Assembly (NCBI RefSeq): GCF_004353525.1
Contig: NZ_CP085524.1
Coordinates: 1,336,142 to 1,400,141 of the forward strand
Direction: 5' to 3'
Source: Zhaonella formicivorans
GTDB lineage: Bacteria > Bacillota > DUOV01 > Zhaonellaceae
Length of the DNA: 64,000 nucleotides
Within the stretch, counting starts at the first letter, position 1. Each line of letters opens with the position of its first letter. Positions 59,901 to 64,000 of the stretch are shown here, in pieces. Both the position numbers and the translations under genes were made by a program. The notes below the pieces were generated by a model that worked only from the letters and a program-made list of their open reading frames with translations, was not told the origin of the DNA and searched no databases.

Positions 59901-60114
59901 CCACATCGCCAAAATAGACGGCTAAACCCACCGTACTAAAACTGCTCCCGGTAATAGTCACCTCCGTACCTCCCGTTAAAGGCCCGGAACTGGGGCTAAC
60001 CCCCGTTATACTAGGCGGGCTTGCGGCAAATGCCCGGGGAGTAAAACCGGGAAAAAGTGTAAACATTTGGAAAATAAGCAAAAGGTAAGCTATCAACCTG
60101 TTCCTTTTTAGCAT
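53980..60114 (-). CDS. Giant IPT/TIG-repeat surface protein
   Basis: A 2044-residue exported protein. A signal peptide covers residues 1-31 (LIAYLLLIFQMFTLFPGFTP, ending AFAAS). I count 18 IPT/TIG immunoglobulin-like domains of ~85-110 residues up to residue ~1750, each starting like PxITGVSPSSGPLTGGTEVTI and holding a GxxFxxGAxVxFG strand. One fibronectin type III domain follows (residues ~1755-1855, PDTPMGLDASAKDYDTIELS). The last ~190 residues form an unassigned beta domain. There is no LPXTG or SLH anchor; attachment may be through the neighbouring SLH proteins. The ATG follows CGAGGTGTTGAT. It could act as an adhesin or a fibre; no catalytic motif is visible. Confidence 0.9.
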   Translation of the reverse strand: MLKRNRLIAYLLLIFQMFTLFPGFTPRAFAASPPSITGVSPSSGPLTGGTEVTITGSSFSTVGLAVYFGDVVVPDSNYISKSTTKIVLKTPAYANPAQVDVRVVNQDLQSAVKANAFTYVSVPSIEEVTDLNGSKPAEDSTIGGKQIKIIGQNFMDGARVFLGGVEALNPTVNSAKTEITATVPPNANIVFPAEVTKLAVTVEVVNPDGGKATLSATDKTFYYRKSVPDFTTVTPSKGNRGTKVTISDGANGEFFPDSSKIDVLFGSERGDGIVVSGKTLTVNAPAGSGTVQITVKNPDGGAWTYGTFEYVLLPEITGIIPNSGQVGDKVIITGLNFSTISNGDPANLQVLFGSQSATFTIKDDNTLEVTVPPGNTGTVDVKVAKTDDPEISYTVTDGFIYTTKSNPVITKITPNAVSPEGGTEVLIEGSDFLINAQGKKPEVYFGTVKADEDKVTVESVSRLRVITPFYPYGTGKVNVHVVNWDGQKSDTSTVNFEFKQSVGITEVTPSKGSVLGGTPVTITGYNFPYGEPDVTTAVYIGNNEVPQGDIKVESPTRITITTPKGWLGGSSSMSFDVTVLVKRTDVTEKAVLKNGFTYIRPESSPKLMSIINPATGDATGPKAGGVTVYVYGEDIRDGAQIYFGAIVDDYKLVFRQEDIEWIGSTFRVKGQLPAVATPGPYDVVLVNPDGATAVLKNGFTFKGTNMWLSTVTPNTGPTAGGTQVTLFGANFNEGNEIPQVLFIDEQDPANRAVLPADSVQVSADGKVITAVTPKFTPGVKRVVVRNSFGETTNPVYFTYQLGEYRPVIDAVYSLDENGEMPGTAQGPVTGGTKIVIYGEQFATGLTVLVGGKPASDVVVESSGKISAVTPPCTGEPGLKEVVVTNRIYDPGDGQYDEYSAVKKDAFFYYSSPVITGVSPKKASIYGGNVITVTGEQFYPGARVQLSTVSGQVYDLAAPSVKVVDQTTIKFRVPTFTEADAGAVSIKIVNSDGGSAQWDDFRLQKPQGKVEIYQITPHEGPETGGTPVVITGEGFNPDAAVYFGWEPARSVEVISPNEIRVVTPPNLPGLYDVTVSNLDDTSTAVKAGGFEYKTPKTSPKITGVYPNTGPKAGGTKIKITGQDFWPGAQVFIGPYQASEVQWEGSRTLTAITPAGDIGTYDVMVINTDASVALLKGGFTYKSPGSSPRITAISPAKVPTTGGTDVLITGVDLRKGVKVLFDTTEVNIVEFDEAQGLIRVKAPAHEKGKVDVTVLNSDGGLDQWFAAIEYALPESEPKITGLDPVKGSVAGGTWVTITGDDFRVGSWVYFGGKPAADVVLERYDRLTALTPPGKAGKVDVTVTNSVYLGSFTLKNAFEYVTSVPQIISLAPDQGSYLGGTLVTITGKDFVPGAKVLIGEREATVVGTVSPDSITILTPASGDPPLPSQVGYKEVKIVNPDGAVALKKEGFRYLYPDSNPSIHSISPDRGSTAGGMPVVITGTDFRQGAKVIIGGKEAVVISVDDTAGEGKAQIVAKTPPHTEGAKNVVVINYDGASAIKENGFIYEKPLSFPEITEIKPSQGPTLGRTSVTITGNWFKDTGANGEKKEVRVWFGNYPATNVRLVDYRTITAETPPGQEGFVDVLVLNADMGQAVKPKGFKYIKVTPPEITKVEPAEGPSTGGTGITITGQNFSPGAQVYIGGAQARDVTVEGKTILKAVTPAGPEGWQEVRVVNPDGGWNSLEQGFYYYKPRSAPDTPMGLDASAKDYDTIELSWYPVDFVNNYEVYISTGSTGQYRFLDQVNGTDPLNQIRGKIRYYATRLKPDTRYYFKVRAVNELGLSDMTGYASAVTKDNAPDGYRSIPEPDEVIFSSGTDAVEVVVPSAKALSKAGQVVDLRSKEYDRPLLVIKFNGAALAEASSDIFITSKWGTLSFKPKSILAPQHWNSSSAKLKDVYSNLVIADLGQREAERAIRSLPKNAKLLSGIYSIGWEKQEGKQKTAMGLFFDELTLYLRYAEASLPAGKEARLYIYNDSLGKWEQAETVKGLNTSTIIFKPVKPVKLALIAQ

Positions 60115-60164
60115 ATCAACACCTCGTCAAGTCGCCCGATGAGCAATTTTGCAGCTATAGATAT

Positions 60165-60191
60165 TGAAAAACTACCTGCAACGAGGTAGTT
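60165..60191 (-). terminator. Terminator after csrA
   Basis: AACTACCT (60170-60177) and AGGTAGTT (60184-60191) pair over 8 bp around a 6-nt loop, followed on the minus strand by TTTTTC. The hairpin includes the first base pairs of the csrA stop codon. Confidence 0.8.
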
Positions 60192-60429
60192 AATTTTCTT
60201 TTTTGGTCTGAACAATCTGCAGGATGGTTTGCAAAGCATCCTTGTTGATTAAAGCAGCTTCAGCGTTTTCCTTTTTAATTTCCTCATATATTTCCTGCCT
60301 GTAAATGCCGACAGAAGCGGGGGCTTCGATGCCCAATTTAACTTTATCCCCTTCTATGCTGAGGACCGTTATTTTGATATTTTCGCCTAATAGCAAGGCC
60401 TGGTCCTTTTTTCTGGTAAGTACCAACAT
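60190..60429 (-). CDS. csrA: Carbon storage regulator / flagellin translation repressor CsrA
   Basis: A 79-residue RNA-binding protein with MLVLTRKKDQALLLGENIKI, VKLGIEAPASVGIYRQEIYE and a charged C-terminal helix. CsrA dimers bind GGA hairpins; in Bacillus subtilis the main target is the hag ribosome site. It is 6 bp from fliW, its antagonist. The target gene fliC lies 13 kb downstream, separated by surface-protein genes and the IS110 element. Confidence 0.95.
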   Translation of the reverse strand: MLVLTRKKDQALLLGENIKITVLSIEGDKVKLGIEAPASVGIYRQEIYEEIKKENAEAALINKDALQTILQIVQTKKEN

Positions 60430-60435
60430 CAGGCT

Positions 60436-60885
60436 TCACCGGCTTTCCGAAGCAGCCTGTCTGGTCGTAAAAAGCTGGTGCTTGGTATGGTATTTGGAAT
60501 TATCCAGGATAACCTGCTTGGCCAGTTTGTGCTGCAAATTAAATACTAAAGGCCCGGCAAGGTTAGCCGTGGTTAAGGCCACACTTTCCGGCACCGTAAG
60601 AATATTATAAACTGCCACTTGCCGGCGGTCGGTTATTTTAAGCTTTTGCAGCAGTTCTTCACCCAGATCCACATGGTATCCCGGGAAAAACGGGAAAGGG
60701 TCCACCGTTAAAAAGCCCACATTGGAATCTTCCAGGGAAAGGAGCCAATGAAAATAAGGGGAGCCTGCAAATGGCAACAAAGCAAATTTTTGCAGCGTTT
60801 CAAAACCGGGAAGCCCCTCCTCAAAAGCATAAACATCCTGCGGTAAAACCTCGACTTCGCCTAACTGCCGGTTGTAGATCTGCAT
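60436..60885 (-). CDS. fliW: Flagellar assembly factor FliW
   Basis: A 149-residue FliW (YAFEEGLPGFETLQKFALLP; FFPGYHVDLGEELLQKLKI). FliW binds either CsrA or free flagellin, so flagellin backlog releases CsrA to shut off flagellin translation. Order flgN-flgK-flgL-fliW-csrA is standard for this group. Its flagellin-binding site is the C-terminal D0 helix, the same part supplied by exon 2 of fliC. Confidence 0.94.
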   Translation of the reverse strand: MQIYNRQLGEVEVLPQDVYAFEEGLPGFETLQKFALLPFAGSPYFHWLLSLEDSNVGFLTVDPFPFFPGYHVDLGEELLQKLKITDRRQVAVYNILTVPESVALTTANLAGPLVFNLQHKLAKQVILDNSKYHTKHQLFTTRQAASESR

Positions 60886-60988
60886 TTCACACCCCGCCTA
60901 ATAAATGATTCTTCCGGACACTGAACTTGGGTTCAACCAAACTGCTGCTGAGCAAAAAACAAAACGGGAGATTGCCGCAACGCGAATA

Positions 60989-61882
60989 CTAGCGCAAAAA
61001 GTTAAGCAGCGTGGGCTGCAAAATCCGGGCCCCGGTCATGAGTGCCGCCTGGTAAACCGCTTCCTGCATGGCATAAGTCATAGATACTTCCGCAATATCT
61101 ATATCTTCCAGCTTGGAAGTTAATTCCCCCAAATCCAGATTTACTTCTTCCGCCCTGCTCTTGGCCATTTCCAGACGGCGGGACTTAGCCCCTACGGAGG
61201 CCCTCTCGTTTAAAATCGCATCCATCTGCTTGTCCAGTTCCCCAATGCTGGCTGAAGGGTCCCCGGAGGAATCTTCCAGGGCGGTTTTTAAATCTTTCAA
61301 AACAGTAATCATCTGGGGCTCATAGGGCGGGGTACCTACTGTACCTCCGTTAAACACCTCCCCGGTAGTATTGATGGCTATGGTTACCCCGGGACCGATT
61401 TCCCAGTTCATTTTGGAGCTGTTTCCACGAAACTGGTTACTACCGTCTACGGGAGGATTGGAAGTATTGGTGCCTCCGAAAATGTACCTGCCTGCATAGT
61501 TGGTATTGATGATCTGCTTTGCTTCATCTATCAGCTGGCCTATTTCCTGCGCGATAGCTATTCTGGCGTCCTGGGAAGCTGTACCGTTGGCCCCTTGCAG
61601 GGCTAACTCGGAAGCCCTCTTCACTACTTCTCCCAAATTGGCCAGTGCTTGATCCGTAGCTTCCAACCAGCCAATGCCGTCCTCCATATTTTTTATGTGG
61701 GTTTCCTGTTCCGAGAGGATTGATTTCATCCCCATGATGAGGGTAACATCGATGGGGTTATCGGAAGGCCTGGACACTTTTTTCCCGGAGGACATCTGCT
61801 CCTGGGTTTTGCTCATCATATTCAAATTGCGGTTTAAATTTCTAAGCAAGTTGGTATGCAGCATTTTGTTTGTAACCCGCAC
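60989..61882 (-). CDS. flgL: Hook-filament junction protein FlgL
   Basis: A 297-residue flagellin-like protein with N-terminal D0/D1 (VTNKMLHTNLLRNLNRNLNM, SSGKKVSRPSDNPIDVTLIM) and C-terminal helices (EVSMTYAMQEAVYQAALMTG). It joins hook to filament. The start is GTG at 61882 with GAGGTGG upstream. The 103 bp before fliW contain nothing recognisable. Confidence 0.94.
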   Translation of the reverse strand: MRVTNKMLHTNLLRNLNRNLNMMSKTQEQMSSGKKVSRPSDNPIDVTLIMGMKSILSEQETHIKNMEDGIGWLEATDQALANLGEVVKRASELALQGANGTASQDARIAIAQEIGQLIDEAKQIINTNYAGRYIFGGTNTSNPPVDGSNQFRGNSSKMNWEIGPGVTIAINTTGEVFNGGTVGTPPYEPQMITVLKDLKTALEDSSGDPSASIGELDKQMDAILNERASVGAKSRRLEMAKSRAEEVNLDLGELTSKLEDIDIAEVSMTYAMQEAVYQAALMTGARILQPTLLNFLR

Positions 61883-61894
61883 TTATTACCACCT

Positions 61895-63361
61895 CTATCT
61901 CTTCAACCCCAGTACCGTTTGGATCATTTCGTCAAGAGTTGTAATAATTTTGGCCGCCGCTTCATAAGACCTCTGGAACATCATCATATTGGCCATTTCT
62001 TCATCTATGGAAACCCCTGAAACTGATTCCTTGCGACCGTTGAGTTGGTCCACCAGGGCTTGTTGGTTAAACTCGTTGGTTTTTGCCGCGTTGGCTGTAA
62101 CCCCAATGCTGGAAATGAAGTTTTTATAATAGTTGCCAATGGTAGATTTCCCCAAACCGTCCAGGGCTGTCCTGGAGAGCTGGTAAATCTGCAGGGCAAT
62201 TTCCCCATCGCCTTTGTTGTCACTGCCAGGGGTACTGGAAGCGGCTATCATGGAGACATCGCTTGCGATGGCAGAGTTTAAGCTTATAGTCAGTGCAGGG
62301 TCTGTCGCATCGTACTCGAAGAAATTGATACCCGAGGGAGCAGTCGCGCCCAAACTGTATCCTGTCTGGTGCAGCTTATTTATTTCATCGGCAAGTGTAC
62401 TAACCAGGGTATTTAAATCCTCCCTGTACTTGTTAACATTTTGCCTGGTATTTTCCAACCCTTTCATTTGGCCGTTTTTAACAACCACCTGGTAAACGAC
62501 GTCGGGAGGACCGGCAACCGTAAGCTGCAGTTTTTCGTCTCCTTTTATCGCAGGATCATCGCTGAAACTCAGCAAGTTGACAATATTGCCGTCCACCAGG
62601 TTTACCGCCTGTTCGGAAGGCGGTGAGACGGAATTATCCAATACGTTAATTTGAATATTAATGGAGCCTGTGTTTGTTTCCTCGTAACTATAGTCGATGA
62701 TCTTTGCCAAATCATCCAGGAGCGCGTCCCTTTGATCCCTTAGATCGTTCGGTTGATCGCCGGCAGCCTGGATAGCCTCAATCTGCCCGTTGAGGCTGGC
62801 AATTTTATTGGTGATGGCGTTGATTTCGCTGACCCTTATGGCAGCAACCTGGTTGAGGTCATTGTAGACTGTGTCCAACTGCCGGGCCAAGTGATTTAAA
62901 TTGTCGGCCAGAGTTACCGACAGTTCTTTAAGACTGGTCCTGATGGGGGAGTTTTCCGCGTTTTTGCTCAGTTCGCTCCAAGCTTGCCAAAAGTCGTCAA
63001 AGATTTTGGAAAGGCCTGTATCCCCGGGCTCCATAAAGATGGTTTCCACCTGGCCCATGGTCTTCCATTCTTCCTCGTACCGGCCCAGGCTCTGCAACTC
63101 GGCGCGAATCTGTTTATCCAGAAAGAGATCCCGTATTCTCCGTATCTCCGCAACATCCACGCCGGTACCCAGTTGCCCGGCCCCCCCTGGCCTATTTAAG
63201 GAGGGCAAGGGAAAAGGCGCCGTTGTTTCCATAATCGCCTGCTGTCTGGTAAACCCGGGCGTGTTGGCGTTGGCTATATTATGTGCTGTAGTGTTTATAG
63301 CCTTTTGCTGGGCAAATAAGCCCCGCAAGGCTGTATTAAAACCGAAAAATGTACCGGACAC
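61895..63361 (-). CDS. flgK: Hook-associated protein FlgK
   Basis: A 488-residue junction protein: N-terminal rod-like motif INTTAHNIANANTPGFTRQQ, long helical D1 (LNQVAAIRVSEINAITNKIA), a variable middle and the C-terminal SGVSIDEEMANMMMFQRSYE. The start is GTG at 63361 with AAGGTGG upstream. It is 12 bp from flgL. Confidence 0.95.
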   Translation of the reverse strand: MSGTFFGFNTALRGLFAQQKAINTTAHNIANANTPGFTRQQAIMETTAPFPLPSLNRPGGAGQLGTGVDVAEIRRIRDLFLDKQIRAELQSLGRYEEEWKTMGQVETIFMEPGDTGLSKIFDDFWQAWSELSKNAENSPIRTSLKELSVTLADNLNHLARQLDTVYNDLNQVAAIRVSEINAITNKIASLNGQIEAIQAAGDQPNDLRDQRDALLDDLAKIIDYSYEETNTGSINIQINVLDNSVSPPSEQAVNLVDGNIVNLLSFSDDPAIKGDEKLQLTVAGPPDVVYQVVVKNGQMKGLENTRQNVNKYREDLNTLVSTLADEINKLHQTGYSLGATAPSGINFFEYDATDPALTISLNSAIASDVSMIAASSTPGSDNKGDGEIALQIYQLSRTALDGLGKSTIGNYYKNFISSIGVTANAAKTNEFNQQALVDQLNGRKESVSGVSIDEEMANMMMFQRSYEAAAKIITTLDEMIQTVLGLKR

Positions 63362-63384
63362 GTTTCTATAACCACCTTACTTTA

Positions 63385-63470
63385 GTTAATTTTGAATTTT
63401 GAATTATGAATTTTGAATTAAAAAGAAACGAAACAATTCATAATTCAACATTCTAAATTCAAAATTATAA
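63385..63470. repeat. AT-rich heptamer repeat between flgK and flgN
   Basis: TTTTGAA, TTTTGAA, TTATGAA and TTTTGAA (starting about 63391) are followed by an inverted, partly complementary AATTCATAATTC / AAATTCAAAATT stretch, so the two halves could also form a weak long hairpin. Confidence 0.8.
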
Positions 63471-63959
63471 TTAAACGCTTTTGTCCAACTTGAGACTTGG
63501 CTGTGCAGAAGAGGTGACTTGGCCGTTTTGCCCGTAAGTTGCCTGGCTTTTTGTCATTACAACTCTCAGCATTTTATTGACGTAGGCCAATGACTGGCGA
63601 ATCAACAGGTTGTTGGTTTCGTTCAGTTCTTTTAATTTAAGAAAGTTTTCCTTCAAAGTTTTGCCAATGGCCGCCACCTGCTCGCTTCCCGGCAATTCTG
63701 CATCCGTCAGCTCTTTTAAGGTCAGTTGACCGGTTAGTTTCAGACGGTCAGCCAGTTCAGTCTGCAGGGCAATTCTCTCTTTTTCCAGCACTGCTAACCG
63801 CTCGCTTAACACCTGCTGCTTGCCGGTAATTTCCTGGAGTTCGTCCAGATTGTCGGCTTTCAATGCCAGCAGTTCTTCCTCCCCAAGCCGCAGCAGTTCC
63901 AGCACCAGGTTGTTTTGTTTTTCCAGAAGCATACCTAAGGTAGCCAGACTCTTGTCCAT
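63471..63959 (-). CDS. flgN: FlgN-family chaperone for FlgK/FlgL
   Basis: A 162-residue all-helical protein (LGMLLEKQNNLVLELLRLGE, LDELQEITGKQQVLSERLAV, LNETNNLLIRQSLAYVNKML). FlgN chaperones hook-associated proteins, whose genes follow. I start at the ATG at 63959 with AGGGTGA upstream; a GTG nine bases earlier is possible. The last 41 bases of the window show nothing further; flgM would be expected next. Confidence 0.88.
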   Translation of the reverse strand: MDKSLATLGMLLEKQNNLVLELLRLGEEELLALKADNLDELQEITGKQQVLSERLAVLEKERIALQTELADRLKLTGQLTLKELTDAELPGSEQVAAIGKTLKENFLKLKELNETNNLLIRQSLAYVNKMLRVVMTKSQATYGQNGQVTSSAQPSLKLDKSV

Positions 63960-64000
63960 CCCGTTCACCCTAATTTCTCTCTTGTACTATTTCCCCATAC

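Overview
This window is a chromosomal segment from an anaerobic, spore-forming, flagellated Gram-positive of the Clostridia. The pointers are an alpha/beta-type small acid-soluble spore protein, an SLH-domain cell surface, a Bacillus/Clostridium-style fla/che cluster (FliY, CheC/CheD, FlbD, FlhF/FlhG) and a soluble heterodisulfide-reductase system. Desulfotomaculum/Pelotomaculum-like Peptococcaceae fit best, but that placement is an inference. Nearly all genes lie on the minus strand, so operons read from high to low coordinates. No tRNA, rRNA or CRISPR was seen.

Region 1 (1-6105, minus) is an hdrCBA-floxDCBA operon, predicted to be a cytoplasmic flavin-based electron-bifurcating complex joining NAD(P)H, ferredoxin and a disulfide. 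hdrA and floxD (mvhD-like) each contain one in-frame TGA at a position that is cysteine in homologues. Each TGA is followed by a SECIS-like hairpin, so both are read as selenoproteins. Region 2 (6375-10474) is a small mixed set: a YflT-type stress protein, fdhD, a Ku protein, a spore SASP with a sigma-G-like promoter, and a chemoreceptor.

Region 3 (10493-38901, minus) is the main flagellar/chemotaxis operon. In transcription order it reads flgB-flgC-fliE-fliF-fliG-fliH-fliI-fliJ-fliK-flgD-flgX-flgE-flbD-motA-motB-fliL-fliN-fliO-fliP-fliQ-fliR-flhB-flhA-flhF-flhG-PilZ-fliA, then two small membrane genes, flgF-flgG, cheD-cheR-cheC-cheY and fliM-fliY. Region 4 (39315-44151) holds the late genes fliD-fliT-flaG-like-fliS behind a sigma-28 promoter, a HEPN/MNT toxin-antitoxin pair, and flaG behind a second sigma-28 promoter.

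Region 5 (44225-49054) is the most unusual part. The flagellin gene is interrupted near its 3' end by a 350-nt group I intron. Splicing from 45710 to 45359 exactly restores the conserved flagellin C terminus. A free-standing LAGLIDADG homing endonuclease gene sits immediately beyond the flagellin stop, on the opposite strand and outside the intron. This is the geometry expected for collaborative homing. Upstream of the flagellin lie a structured leader, an IS110-family element with possible bridge-RNA regions, and beyond it another sigma-28-like promoter.

Region 6 (49165-63959, minus) carries a broken MNT nucleotidyltransferase, a coiled-coil protein, two SLH surface proteins, a 2044-residue IPT/TIG-repeat protein, csrA-fliW and flgL-flgK-flgN. 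Throughout, spacers hold degenerate tandem repeats of period 7, often starting at the stop codon of the preceding gene, and long palindromic elements. Both break up otherwise compact operons.
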